From: Leptospira ellinghausenii
GTDB taxonomy: Bacteria > Spirochaetota > Leptospiria > Leptospirales > Leptospiraceae
Length of the DNA stretch: 64,000 nucleotides
Reading direction: 5' to 3'
NCBI RefSeq assembly: GCF_003114815.1
Contig: NZ_BFAZ01000009.1
Coordinates: forward strand, 1,178,001-1,242,000
Part shown: positions 36,789-45,743 of the stretch, piece by piece
Layout of the letters: each line of letters starts with the position of its first letter
How positions within the stretch are numbered: position 1 is the stretch's first letter
Notes under the pieces: generated by a model
Told to the model about the DNA's origin: nothing
Databases searched by the model: none
The model's input: only the letters and a program-made list of their open reading frames with translations
Made by a program: the position numbers and the translations under genes

Positions 36789-39322
36789 TGATGACTAAAG
36801 ATCCATATCATCTAATTGATAATTATAAAACCATTCCTGGTGTGTATGATGAGTTGTATGACGCTGATGGTCAAATTCGAAACAAATATAAATTCTTAGT
36901 CAAATCTTTCCAAGAGTTAGGACCTGCTGAATTAATCAATCGTAGACGCGATACTGATCGAATCTTAAGAGAAAATGGAGTTACTTATAATCTCTATCAG
37001 TCAGAACAAATTGAAGCTAAAGAAAGACCTTGGGAACTCGATTTATTTCCTTTGGTGATGGAAAGTGAAGAGTGGAGAATTTTAGAAAGGGGATTAAACC
37101 AAAGAGCAGATTTATTAGATGCCCTTGTCCGTGATGTATATTCGAAAAGAAGGTTGTTATATGAGAAGAAAATTCCGGCAGAAATTTTGTTCAATGAATC
37201 ATCTTTTTTGCGTGCTTGTGATGGGATGTATGATTCAAATCATTTTTTAGCAAAAAATCCAGCATTATTATTCTTTGTTTGTGATTTGATCCGAGCAGCT
37301 GACGGAAATTTTTACGTATTAAATGACAGAGTGCAAGCTCCATCTGGTTCAGGGTATTCATTAGAAAATAGAATTGTTCTGTCTCGAATTTTTCCAAGTA
37401 TGTATCGAGATGCGATGGTTCATCGTGTTGCAGTTTATTTTCGATCCCTTCGAAAATCCTTAACGCAGTTATCCGGTGTTAGTGGAAAAGAACCAGTTAT
37501 TGTTTTGTTAACTCCTGGTCCATCCAATGAAACTTATTTTGAACATGCATATCTCGCAGGATATTTGGGTTACACTCTTGTACAAGGTGAAGATTTAACG
37601 GTTCGAAAGAATAAAGTGTATATGAAAACCGTTGAAGGGTTACAACAAGTAGATTTGATTTTACGCAGAGTAGATGATGATTTTATGGACCCTCTAGAAC
37701 TTAAGGGGGATTCTTTATTAGGAGTACCTGGTTTATTAGAATCGGTACGTTCCGGAAATGTAAAAATTGCAAATCCAATCGGAACTGGATTTTTAGAAAA
37801 TCGTGCGCTATTACCTTTTTATTCTGAGTTGTGTAGATTTTACTTAGGTGAGGATTTATTACTGCCTATGGCACCTACATATTGGTTGGGTAATAAAGAA
37901 CAATTTCATTTGGTTTTACAAAACCCAGAGAAATATGTTTTTAAAACAGTATCAAGAACTGATGAAGAAACTCCAGTTACCTTTGTTGAACTCAGTGGAG
38001 AAAGAAAAGATAGTTTTTTAGAAAAATTAAATCATGCTCCAAAAAGATTCATCGCTCAAGAAATGATTGAATCTGCCACTGTTCCAGTGTTAGGTGATAG
38101 TGGGTTTCGTCCTGGCCGTGCCATTATGAGAACTTTTGTATCTTCTTCTGGATCTGGTTACCAAACTATGGCTGGAGGTCTTGTTCGAGTTTCTCCTTCC
38201 CTTGATGAATTTTTTATTACAAGCCAACGTGGTGCTTGGAGTAAAGACTTGTGGGTACTGTCCACTGAAACTCAGAAAGAAGAATCATTACTTGTACCTA
38301 AATCGGACCAAATCTTGATCTCTCGAAAAAGTTCGGGTGTTCCAAGTAGAGTTGCAGACAATTTGTTTTGGTTAGCACGTTATCTAGAAAGATCAGAAAA
38401 TCAAACAAGAGTGATACGAGAGGCAGTTTTCAAAATCCTTCAGGTTGAAGATGGATATGAAAAAGAATCTTTAGAAAATATTTTGAAATTGGTAACACAT
38501 GTTACAAATAGTTATCCAGGCTTTTTAGGTGACGATTCTGGAGAACTTTTTGCAAATCCATTCCCAGAGTTACAACGTTTGACAGTTGATAAAAATATTG
38601 TTGGAAGTTTGGGTTTTCACTTAAGGAGTTTGGTGATTGCTTCAAAATCAGTAAGAGATCGTTTGTCAGATGATATGAAAAAAATCCTTCTTCATTTGGA
38701 AGATCAATCTTCACATAATATTGAATCATATGACCAAATCATTGATTTCCTCCAAAAAATTATTGTTAACTTATCTTCTCTTACAGGTTTATCATTTGAA
38801 AATATGAGTCGTGAAGCAGGTTGGTACTTCTTAAACTTAGGAAGAAGAATTGAACGATCAATTAACATGATTTTGATGTTGCAAGGTATGATCCAATGGA
38901 AAAGTTTTGAAGACAAATCTTCCTTTGAGACATTCTTAAGAATCAGTGACATACGCCTCACATACAATCGAAGGTATTCTGGAAAAATTGACCAAGAATC
39001 TGTCTTAGACATACTACTGTTTGATACAACCAATCCAAGATCATTGGCTTATCAATTGGAACAGATCAATAGTGATTTACAATTTTTACCAGGTAAAGAT
39101 AAAAAAATTGTTTATTCAGAAGATAGAGCTGCGTTGCAATTGTATACCCATTTTAAAATGAAGGATATAGCCATATTCTTCGAATCAGAAACTCCATTAA
39201 CGGCAGTTTCAGTATGGTTAGAAGAGTTACACGGGTATTTAAGACTTTTATCAGATGCACTTTCTTCACGGTACTTCAATTACACAGAAGAACAAACTAG
39301 AATTGGTGATACCAATGGCTGA
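36788..39322 (+). CDS. circularly permuted ATP-grasp / alpha-E fusion protein
   Basis: 844 residues. Residues 1-490 match the ATP-grasp protein of the first gene (VYDELYDADGQIRNKYKF, LDLFPLVMESEEWRILERGL, FYVLNDRVQAPSGSGYSLEN, LILRRVDDDFMDPLELKGDS, MAGGLVRVSP). The nucleotide loop region is less glycine-rich than in the first copy (FKTVSRTDEETPVTFVEL where that has [11 protein letters not shown]), so this copy may be catalytically inactive. Residues about 515-830 are an alpha-E domain (SRVADNLFWLARYLERSENQ and NLGRRIERSINMILML). The ATP-grasp plus alpha-E combination thus occurs twice in the operon: once as two genes and once as one. Confidence 0.92.
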   Translation: MMTKDPYHLIDNYKTIPGVYDELYDADGQIRNKYKFLVKSFQELGPAELINRRRDTDRILRENGVTYNLYQSEQIEAKERPWELDLFPLVMESEEWRILERGLNQRADLLDALVRDVYSKRRLLYEKKIPAEILFNESSFLRACDGMYDSNHFLAKNPALLFFVCDLIRAADGNFYVLNDRVQAPSGSGYSLENRIVLSRIFPSMYRDAMVHRVAVYFRSLRKSLTQLSGVSGKEPVIVLLTPGPSNETYFEHAYLAGYLGYTLVQGEDLTVRKNKVYMKTVEGLQQVDLILRRVDDDFMDPLELKGDSLLGVPGLLESVRSGNVKIANPIGTGFLENRALLPFYSELCRFYLGEDLLLPMAPTYWLGNKEQFHLVLQNPEKYVFKTVSRTDEETPVTFVELSGERKDSFLEKLNHAPKRFIAQEMIESATVPVLGDSGFRPGRAIMRTFVSSSGSGYQTMAGGLVRVSPSLDEFFITSQRGAWSKDLWVLSTETQKEESLLVPKSDQILISRKSSGVPSRVADNLFWLARYLERSENQTRVIREAVFKILQVEDGYEKESLENILKLVTHVTNSYPGFLGDDSGELFANPFPELQRLTVDKNIVGSLGFHLRSLVIASKSVRDRLSDDMKKILLHLEDQSSHNIESYDQIIDFLQKIIVNLSSLTGLSFENMSREAGWYFLNLGRRIERSINMILMLQGMIQWKSFEDKSSFETFLRISDIRLTYNRRYSGKIDQESVLDILLFDTTNPRSLAYQLEQINSDLQFLPGKDKKIVYSEDRAALQLYTHFKMKDIAIFFESETPLTAVSVWLEELHGYLRLLSDALSSRYFNYTEEQTRIGDTNG

Positions 39323-40196
39323 TTTTAGAGTGATACATAAAACAAAATACAGTTATGATGATTTAGTCGCTTATTGTCATAACATGGCACATATGTATCC
39401 TTTGACAACAAACCATCAGGATTGTTACAGAACTCATGTAACAGTAAATCCTAAACCGGTTGTGTCTTCCTTTCGAAGGGATTATTTTGGAAACCAAGTG
39501 TTTTTATTTTCGGTTGAGGACCCACATCGCTTTTTAGAAGTAGTAGTTGAGTCAACTGTAAGAACACATCAAAGTTTTGATTTTGATTTATCAAAATCTA
39601 CTCCTTGGGAGAGTATTTATGAAATCATCCATGAGTCAACACTTGATGCCGATCTACAAGCAATTGAGTTTCTTCAACCTTCTCCATATATTTCTTCGAA
39701 ATCAACTTATGCGGATTTTGCTAAATTTCTATTTAGTGAATACAAACCAGTGTATGTCGCGGCTCTTGAACTAACGAGATATATTTTTGAAAATTTTAAA
39801 TATGATCCAAAGGCAACTAATATTAATACTCCACTAGAACAAGTGTTAATGGAGAAAAAAGGTGTTTGTCAGGACTTTTCTCACCTGATGATTGCCACTT
39901 TACGTTCATTAAAAATTCCATGTCGTTATGTAAGCGGGTATTTAGAAACGTTTCCTCCTCCTGGAACTCAAAAATTACAGGGTAGTGATGCAACGCATGC
40001 TTGGGTATCCGTGTATTGCCCAACACTCGGTTGGTTGGATTTTGATCCTACGAATGGAAAATTGATTACGGAAGAATACATCATTACAGCAATAGGTCGA
40101 GATTATTCAGACGTTTCCCCTCTAAAAGGGATTTTGTTTGGCGGTGGTAAACACAAATTGAAAGTTGAAGTTGATGTGATCCGCGAGCAAATATGA
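39315..40196 (+). CDS. transglutaminase-like cysteine peptidase-fold protein
   Basis: 293 residues from ATG 39315, which overlaps the preceding stop by 8 bp. N-terminal beta domain (FRVIHKTKYSYDDLVAYCHN) then a transglutaminase core with a complete triad: Cys185 (KKGVCQDFSHLM), His228 (ATHAWVSVYCP), Asp244 (DFDPTNG). The C-terminus has YSDVSPLKGILFGGGKHKLK, typical of this subfamily. Last gene of the five-gene operon; no signal peptide. It lacks the DUF2126 part found in the third gene. Confidence 0.92.
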   Translation: MADFRVIHKTKYSYDDLVAYCHNMAHMYPLTTNHQDCYRTHVTVNPKPVVSSFRRDYFGNQVFLFSVEDPHRFLEVVVESTVRTHQSFDFDLSKSTPWESIYEIIHESTLDADLQAIEFLQPSPYISSKSTYADFAKFLFSEYKPVYVAALELTRYIFENFKYDPKATNINTPLEQVLMEKKGVCQDFSHLMIATLRSLKIPCRYVSGYLETFPPPGTQKLQGSDATHAWVSVYCPTLGWLDFDPTNGKLITEEYIITAIGRDYSDVSPLKGILFGGGKHKLKVEVDVIREQI

Positions 40197-40288
40197 ACTT
40201 TTTAAAAGAATAATTTGTAAGTTAGAGAATCAGTTTGTTTGAATCGATGGTATGTGATAGAGAGGACGTATTGGGTGGCGGGTCTAGT

Positions 40289-40312
40289 TCCCCACCCTAA
40301 TCAGGGCGGGGA
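40289..40312 (+). terminator. GC-rich terminator hairpin after the amidoligase operon
   Basis: TCCCCACCCT (40289-40298) pairs with AGGGCGGGGA (40303-40312), one mismatch, 4-nt loop, in the convergent gap between the transglutaminase (+) and the Spx/ArsC-like gene (-). It is much richer in GC than the flanks and has no T-tract on the plus strand, so it may instead be a dispersed intergenic element. Confidence 0.5.
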
Positions 40313-40333
40313 TACCAATTTCACGCAACTCAC

Positions 40334-40693
40334 CTAAAACTGTTCCCCCCATTCCCCTTCCTTAAAGCCTACCAAATACCATCCGTCTCCAACGACAAAC
40401 GGCCTTTTCACTAAATTTCCATTTGAGGATAGTTCTTTATAAATTTGGTCTTCGTTAAGTTTTCCCAATTTTTCTTTCCAATTTCCATCGCGGTAATCTT
40501 TGCCAGAGGTATTAAAAAGTTTTTTAATATCACCTAAGTATTGTTTTGCTTTCTTTAATTCAGTAACTGAGGGTGGAGTTTCGCGAATGGGAATTTGTTC
40601 AAATTCGATTTTTTTGGAATTTAAATATTTGAGTGCATTTCTGCACGTACTACAGCCAGAATATTCGTAAACTTTCAGTTTGGATCGACCCAT
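40334..40693 (-). CDS. ArsC/Spx/MgsR-family thioredoxin-fold protein
   Basis: 119 residues. VYEYSGCSTCRNALKYLNSK contains a CxxC motif in the position of the Spx/MgsR/ArsC family; then IPIRETPPSVTELK, KKLFNTSGKDYRD and NGNLVKRPFVVGDGWYLVGF. The final RP motif follows arsenate-reductase-like proteins; CxxC is more like Spx/MgsR regulators, but in non-Firmicutes these are generally annotated as reductases (YffB-like). Function undecided. Divergent from murB: 26 bp separate it from the first possible murB start and 50 bp from the preferred ATG. Confidence 0.85.
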   Translation of the reverse strand: MGRSKLKVYEYSGCSTCRNALKYLNSKKIEFEQIPIRETPPSVTELKKAKQYLGDIKKLFNTSGKDYRDGNWKEKLGKLNEDQIYKELSSNGNLVKRPFVVGDGWYLVGFKEGEWGEQF

Positions 40694-40743
40694 AGAACCG
40701 ATTTTCTTACTTACTATTTTTGAGGAAACTTTTTATTGGAACT

Positions 40744-41826
40744 ATGTTGGTCCAAAATAATATCCCTCTCGCTCCCTATACAACATTTCGATTAGGTGGC
40801 GAAGCAAAGTATTTTATATCGATTAAAACAATAGAAGATATTAAAAATGCCTTAGTCTATTGCCAAAATCAAAAACTCCCTTATATGATACTAGGCGGTG
40901 GATCAAATACAATCATTCGAGATTCTGGATTTGATGGAGTTGTCTTACATATACAAATTCCGGGAATTAGATGTTTAGATGCAAATGAATCATCTGTCAT
41001 TTATAAAGTAGGTGCTGGGGTCATTTGGGACCAATTTGTTGAATTTGTCGTAAAACAAGGATTAACTGGAATTGAATGCCTATCGGGAATCCCGGGATCT
41101 GTTGGAGCTTCACCCATTCAAAATATTGGCGCATACGGCCAAGAAGTAAAAGATACAATCATTTCGATTCAATGTTTAGATGAAGTTGGAAATGAAATAA
41201 CAATTTCTAATGAAGACTGTAATTTTATCTATCGTAATAGCGAATTCAAATCTGGAAAGTTTCGAAATTGGATTGTATGTTCTGTTACGTTTCAACTTTC
41301 AAAACAAAAAGAACCTTGTCTACTTTATCCAGAAGTCAAAAAACAATGGGATGTTTTAATCTCAGAAAGTAAAGAATTCAATACAAATGAAAATTTGCGT
41401 ATTTTGCAATTAGAATCTCTCAGAAATTTGATTATAGGATTGAGAAAGAAAAAATCCATGGTACTAGATGAAAATGATCCTAACACTCGTTCTGCTGGTT
41501 CTTTTTTCACTAACCCAATCTTAGCAGATTCAGAGATTCAGAAATTTTTAATCCAAACTAACAAATTAGGATTCATTGATCCGCCAATTTTTAATGAATC
41601 AAATGGAACTAAAAAACTTTCAGCAGCATGGCTCATTGAACATTCTGGAATCAAAAAAGGTGATATTTTTCCAGGTGGAGTGGGTATCTCCACGAACCAC
41701 TGTTTGGGTCTAATTAATATCAATGGAACCACAAATGCATTATTGGCCATGGCGGAATCGATCCAAAATCGAGTGCTTGAAACTTTTTCCATCCATTTGG
41801 AGAGGGAACCAGTCGTAAGACCCTAA
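40744..41826 (+). CDS. murB: UDP-N-acetylenolpyruvoylglucosamine reductase
   Basis: FAD enzyme giving UDP-N-acetylmuramate from UDP-GlcNAc-enolpyruvate in peptidoglycan synthesis. 360 residues: NIPLAPYTTFRLGGEAKYF, the FAD block LGGGSNTIIRDSGFDGVVLH, GIPGSVGASPIQNIGAYGQEV, RNSEFKSGK, the catalytic-serine segment NTRSAGSFFTNPI, and IKKGDIFPGGVGISTNHCLGLIN. An insertion around residues 195-235 (KQWDVLISESKEFNTNENLR) and the C-terminal Ser in the RSAGS motif place it with type-I MurB proteins. ATG 40744 is preferred over TTG 40720. 45 bp before mltG. Confidence 0.94.
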   Translation: MLVQNNIPLAPYTTFRLGGEAKYFISIKTIEDIKNALVYCQNQKLPYMILGGGSNTIIRDSGFDGVVLHIQIPGIRCLDANESSVIYKVGAGVIWDQFVEFVVKQGLTGIECLSGIPGSVGASPIQNIGAYGQEVKDTIISIQCLDEVGNEITISNEDCNFIYRNSEFKSGKFRNWIVCSVTFQLSKQKEPCLLYPEVKKQWDVLISESKEFNTNENLRILQLESLRNLIIGLRKKKSMVLDENDPNTRSAGSFFTNPILADSEIQKFLIQTNKLGFIDPPIFNESNGTKKLSAAWLIEHSGIKKGDIFPGGVGISTNHCLGLININGTTNALLAMAESIQNRVLETFSIHLEREPVVRP

Positions 41827-41871
41827 AAAAGATTTGGTAATTGTCGATAGTTGCAGAAGGATGGGGAAGGA

Positions 41872-42894
41872 ATGAACTCAAAAGTTAAAAAATACCTGAT
41901 ACTTTCAGGATTAGGTGCTGCTTTACTCTTAGTTTTGGCACTCATCAGTTTTTTCGTCGTGGATGAAATAAAGGGCGGAGCTGTTGGAGACGGTCAAAAC
42001 AAATACGAACTCATCATTGATTCCGGTGAACCTTCTTCCAGTGTTGTAAGAGAATTAGCGAGTGCTGGAATGATTAAATCTAGCGTATACTTTAATTATC
42101 TCATCAAATTTACAAGAGCTGGAAACAAAATCAAACAAGGTGTTTATGACATCAATGATGGAATGAGCTCTCGTAAGATTTTAGATGTCATTATTTCAGG
42201 AAAAGTCAAACTCATCACATTCACTGTACCTGAAGGTTATAACAATCGTCAGATAGGTGATCTCTTAGTCACAAAAAAACTTTCTCCATCAAGAGAAGAA
42301 TTTTTAAAAGTTACTCAAAGCCAAGCATTACTTACGAAATACAATATTCCTGCGAATACTTTAGAAGGTTATTTATTTCCTGAAACATATTCAGTTCCGT
42401 TAAATTACCCTCTAGAACGTATCACTGAAATGATGATCAAACGTTTTTATAAAAAATTGGAGAGCATTCCTGAAGCAAAAGGAATAAAACCCGCTGATCT
42501 ACATTTTAGAGTTGTACTTGCTTCGATTGTGGAAAGAGAAGCAGTGAGAAAAGAAGAAAGACCTATGATGGCTGGTGTATTTCTCACCCGAATTGAAAAA
42601 AATATCAATTTAGAATCATGTGCCACCATACAGTATTTATTCGATAAGCCGAAAAAAAGACTATTTGAGTCTGATTTGAAAATAGTATCACCATACAATA
42701 CATATATGAATGGTGGTTGGCCTCCAGGTCCAATTTCGAACCCAGGTTTACCAGCACTCGAAGCATCCTTTCGACCAATGAAATCTGATAAATTGTTTTT
42801 TCTTTTGAAACCAGATGGATCCCATTATTTTTCTTCGACCTTCAAGGAACATTTGGAAGCTAAGAAAAAATTCATCGATGTTTTGTATCAATAG
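41872..42894 (+). CDS. mltG: endolytic transglycosylase MltG (YceG-like)
   Basis: Membrane-bound enzyme that cuts nascent glycan strands and sets their length. 340 residues: one N-terminal membrane anchor (KYLILSGLGAALLLVLALIS), LysM-like region (VVRELASAGMIKSSVYFNYL, YDINDGMSSRKILDVII, VPEGYNNRQIGDLL), then the catalytic domain LEGYLFPETYSV, ASIVEREAVRKEERPMMAGV with the catalytic Glu, SPYNTYMNGGWPPGPISNPG and KPDGSHYFSSTFKEH. ATG 41872 is chosen for the GGGGAAGGA in front; the frame's earlier TTG is unlikely. With murB it forms a cell-wall pair. Confidence 0.94.
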   Translation: MNSKVKKYLILSGLGAALLLVLALISFFVVDEIKGGAVGDGQNKYELIIDSGEPSSSVVRELASAGMIKSSVYFNYLIKFTRAGNKIKQGVYDINDGMSSRKILDVIISGKVKLITFTVPEGYNNRQIGDLLVTKKLSPSREEFLKVTQSQALLTKYNIPANTLEGYLFPETYSVPLNYPLERITEMMIKRFYKKLESIPEAKGIKPADLHFRVVLASIVEREAVRKEERPMMAGVFLTRIEKNINLESCATIQYLFDKPKKRLFESDLKIVSPYNTYMNGGWPPGPISNPGLPALEASFRPMKSDKLFFLLKPDGSHYFSSTFKEHLEAKKKFIDVLYQ

Positions 42895-42935
42895 ATTCAA
42901 AAAGTATAATAAAATGGTAATTCATTAGATTCAAT

Positions 42936-43193
42936 ATGGATGAAAACATCGTCGAATTGAATATCGCAATCGGAGGAATTTCCAAAGAACTTTTGGATGT
43001 ACAAAAGGCTTTGGATGCTTACCGTGAAAAACAATTGCGAAAAGAAGCCATCGATGAAGAAGCAATTGTTTTTGTCACCAAAGCCGAACGTGTGATCGAA
43101 AAAGCAGAATCTGGCGAACTACAGTTAACTCCTGACCAAATTCGTAGGATTAAAAGTAATCTCGTTAAAATTCTAAACCGCCTCCAAACTTAA
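42936..43193 (+). CDS. small coiled-coil protein, unknown function
   Basis: 85 residues, predicted almost wholly helical, with heptad-like spacing (IAIGGISKELLDVQKALDAYREKQL, then VTKAERVIEKAESG and PDQIRRIKSNLVKILNRL). No signal peptide, no cysteines. Not recognised. 41 bp after mltG and probably the last gene of the murB-mltG operon. Confidence 0.65.
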   Translation: MDENIVELNIAIGGISKELLDVQKALDAYREKQLRKEAIDEEAIVFVTKAERVIEKAESGELQLTPDQIRRIKSNLVKILNRLQT

Positions 43194-43209
43194 TCATTCT
43201 TTCATGAAA

Positions 43210-43249
43210 CGTTTACGAAACCTTCACCAGCTTGTCATCCCTCTGTAAC
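43210..43249. promoter_or_regulatory. tandem 11-bp repeats (Pho-box-like) before the beta-helix lipoprotein
   Basis: Four heptamers start exactly 11 bp apart: CGTTTAC (43210), CCTTCAC (43221), TTGTCAT (43232), CTGTAAC (43243). The last two match the PhoB half-site CTGTCAT/CTGTAAC with a 4-bp spacer. A -10-like CATAGT (43260-43265) lies 10 bp after the last repeat, the same distance as in E. coli phoA. Confidence 0.65.
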
Positions 43250-43355
43250 AAATAAAGAACATAGTTTCTATTGCTAGAGGGAGAATTTTTGCGAATCCCT
43301 TTCCGGGAAGACCCGCTAGCGAAACAAATTCGAATTTTTTCGAAAGAGGAACAAA

Positions 43356-45119
43356 ATGAAAAATTCATTCAAAAAAGGCCTGGTGCTTCTTTTCATCGCG
43401 ATGATGGGATTCACGATGATCAATTGCCCAGGAAAGAAAAAAGATGATACTGCATTGTTTCTTGGTTTAGCAGCTTTGTTAAACCAGCCAGAATACACTG
43501 TAGTCATGACTGGTACTTTAAAAACATCTGGTGGTCTTCCGATCAAAGATGGTAAGGTGACAATTGCAGATTCCAGTGGTATTTTATCTAGTGGCCAATC
43601 TGCATTATCTGACTTCACAACTTGTCAAACAAACTCATATGTAGCTGCGGCAGGAGCAGGTGCTCTTGATGGAGAATTTGTAATTAGCTTTAGACTAACC
43701 TCTTTAACGGGTAATCTAACTATGTCAGCTGTAGAAGCAGTTGGAGCAGATAATACGACAGCTTGCAGTACAGTAACAAACTTAGCTTCAACAGCTTTTA
43801 CCAATTCCTTAGGTGACGGAACTTTAGGTGTGAACATAGACTTAAGTAACCGAACCAACGTTAACGCATTTCCCATTACGGCAGCAGGATATTCTATAAC
43901 TCTTAAATCAGTGAATGTATTCGTAAAAGGCGAATATCCAATTGTTAGCCCAACAGTAGGTGAGAACGTATGTGATGGTCGCAGATTACTTGGTGGTCCT
44001 GCGATCAAAACTGGATCCATTTCTGGATCCGAGACGTGGTCTGGTGGAATCCTTCTCCAAGGAACTGTATTCGTAGAATCTGGAGCAACTATCACTGTAA
44101 CTCCTGGAACAGCGATTTTTGGTCAAAGAGGATCTTCTCTGTTCTTCAAACAAGGTTCAAAATTAGTTTCGAATGGAACTGCTGCCGACCCGATTTGTTG
44201 GTCTTCCGCTGCTTCACTTGGATCTCGTTTCCCAGGAGATTGGGGTGGAATTGTTGTTATCGGAACAAGTGGTGCTTCTAGAGCATCGAACACGGAAGGA
44301 ACCACACCACAAGGATACGGTGGAGCAATTGGGTCTGATGTTGAAAATTTGAATATGTCATATAACATTGTAGAATTTGCAGGGAACGAGGTAGCTCCTG
44401 GTGATGAGTTAAACAACTTATCGATTTATGCTTCTAAATCAGTACTAAGTCACGTTCAAGTTCATAGAGGTTTGGATGACGGGGTTGAGGCTTGGGGTGG
44501 ATCTGGAACATGGTCAAATCTCTTAGCAACTGGTGGTTTGGATGACGACTACGACTTAGATGAAGCTTTCACTGGAACAATGACAAACTTGATTGGCCAT
44601 AAATACCCATCATCTTGTGGTGGTTCCTTCTCAACCGATCCACATGGATTTGAGATGGATGGAACTGATGCAACTAGTGGTTCTGGCTCTTCATGTTCCT
44701 CTGGTTCACTCAATCGATGCACAAATCCAACAATTACAAATGTGACTTTATTAGGCGCAGGTATTGCTGGAGGACAAGGTATGAGATTGAGAGAAGGGTT
44801 TGCAGGAACAATCAATAGAGCGATTGTTTTTGGGTTTGCTGATGCTGCGGCAGTGAGCACAACAACTTCTGGAACTTATCCTGCTGTGAGTGGAACGATT
44901 TCAAATCTTGCATACGAAAATGGAAAAACAACAGCCATTACTCCAACAGGCTCAACTACGATAACTGTTACTCCGATTACTTCAGATGGATCAACATCTA
45001 ATTGCGGATTTGGAGATTCTAAACCTGACTATAGAACAATTAGTTCATTATCAGGAACGTATGTGGGTGGTGCTTCTACGGAATGGTACAGAGATTGGGC
45101 AGTTTTTAGAGCTCGATAA
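43356..45119 (+). CDS. beta-helix lipoprotein, TonB-receptor-associated type
   Basis: 587 residues. The lipoprotein signal ends in M-I-N-C (Cys24); a short Ig/transthyretin-like region follows (VVMTGTLKTSGGLPIKDGKV). From about residue 220 there is a parallel beta-helix of a type I recognise from memory next to TonB-dependent receptors: GATITVTPGTAIFGQRG, SKLVSNGTAADPICW, GDWGGIVVIGTSG, LDDGVEAWGGSGTWSNLLA and LDDDYDLDEAFTGTMTNLIG. Cysteines in pairs (Cys88/Cys129, CGG/CSSG) may form disulfides, fitting export. GAGG precedes the ATG. It is preceded by four Pho-box-like repeats and followed by a small lipoprotein. Ligand and activity unknown; binding or processing of a phosphate-containing compound is conjecture. 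Confidence 0.75.
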   Translation: MKNSFKKGLVLLFIAMMGFTMINCPGKKKDDTALFLGLAALLNQPEYTVVMTGTLKTSGGLPIKDGKVTIADSSGILSSGQSALSDFTTCQTNSYVAAAGAGALDGEFVISFRLTSLTGNLTMSAVEAVGADNTTACSTVTNLASTAFTNSLGDGTLGVNIDLSNRTNVNAFPITAAGYSITLKSVNVFVKGEYPIVSPTVGENVCDGRRLLGGPAIKTGSISGSETWSGGILLQGTVFVESGATITVTPGTAIFGQRGSSLFFKQGSKLVSNGTAADPICWSSAASLGSRFPGDWGGIVVIGTSGASRASNTEGTTPQGYGGAIGSDVENLNMSYNIVEFAGNEVAPGDELNNLSIYASKSVLSHVQVHRGLDDGVEAWGGSGTWSNLLATGGLDDDYDLDEAFTGTMTNLIGHKYPSSCGGSFSTDPHGFEMDGTDATSGSGSSCSSGSLNRCTNPTITNVTLLGAGIAGGQGMRLREGFAGTINRAIVFGFADAAAVSTTTSGTYPAVSGTISNLAYENGKTTAITPTGSTTITVTPITSDGSTSNCGFGDSKPDYRTISSLSGTYVGGASTEWYRDWAVFRAR

Positions 45120-45135
45120 TTAATTTAAAACTTTA

Positions 45136-45163
45136 CCTAGTGGCCTCACTTAAGGTCACTAGG
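45136..45163 (+). promoter_or_regulatory. hairpin at the ribosome-binding site of the small lipoprotein gene
   Basis: CCTAGTGGCC (45136-45145) pairs with GGTCACTAGG (45154-45163), 9 of 10 bases, 8-nt loop. The AGG of the right arm is the likely ribosome-binding site for ATG 45168, so the stem could hide it; it may equally be a partial terminator of the upstream gene. Confidence 0.5.
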
Positions 45164-45167
45164 ATTT

Positions 45168-45740
45168 ATGATGCGTAATCTTCTTCTATTAATCTCCCTA
45201 TTCAGTTTTTCTTTTTGTAGCCAAGAAGATTGGCGCGAACAAATGGAAGCTGAAAACAAAAAAGTAATTCTAAGAGTCGAAAAAGACCATCAACTCATTA
45301 GAGCAAATGCTTTTAAGGGAAGTGATTGGGTAAAATCTTCAAAAACAAAAGAACTTGCAGTTCAAAATTTTTTACATGAAGTCATTCAAAACAAATCACA
45401 AAATGATTATTATGTGAGTTGGGATGAAAAAATGAATATAATTTTTCCAAATATTTTGGGTAAAGGCACTCTTCTTGATACTACTCCATTGCTGGATTAT
45501 AAAAAAGTTTTGGAAACAAGAGAAACATTCGCAATCACAGAAATTAAAAATCGTATCCAAGGTAAACAATATAGAATCACTTCAATAGATTGGGAAAAAC
45601 CTAGAATGTATGGAGATATCGTTGGACACAAACCTAAAACAATAAAGATTCAAATTGAAAAACAAGTCATAATTCTTGATCAAATTAAAATGGTCTTCGG
45701 AACAAAAGCTGGTTTCAAAGTGGGAGTGATTGGACCTTAG
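45168..45740 (+). CDS. putative lipoprotein, unknown function
   Basis: 190 residues. MMRNLLLLISLFSFSFC has lipobox F-S-F-C (Cys17), then EDWREQMEAENKKVILRVEK and a mixed alpha/beta part with many lysines. No domain recognised. It lies 48 bp behind the beta-helix lipoprotein gene, with a hairpin between, and its 3' end abuts the Pho-box-like repeats of the TonB receptor. Start at ATG 45168 or 45171. Confidence 0.7.
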   Translation: MMRNLLLLISLFSFSFCSQEDWREQMEAENKKVILRVEKDHQLIRANAFKGSDWVKSSKTKELAVQNFLHEVIQNKSQNDYYVSWDEKMNIIFPNILGKGTLLDTTPLLDYKKVLETRETFAITEIKNRIQGKQYRITSIDWEKPRMYGDIVGHKPKTIKIQIEKQVIILDQIKMVFGTKAGFKVGVIGP

Positions 45741-45743
45741 TTT

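Noticed and set aside
31126..40196. Cyanophycin or known antibiotic biosynthesis cluster
   Set aside because: No cyanophycin synthetase-type ligase, nonribosomal synthetase, carrier protein or exporter is present; domain content fits only the predicted amidoligase neighbourhood.
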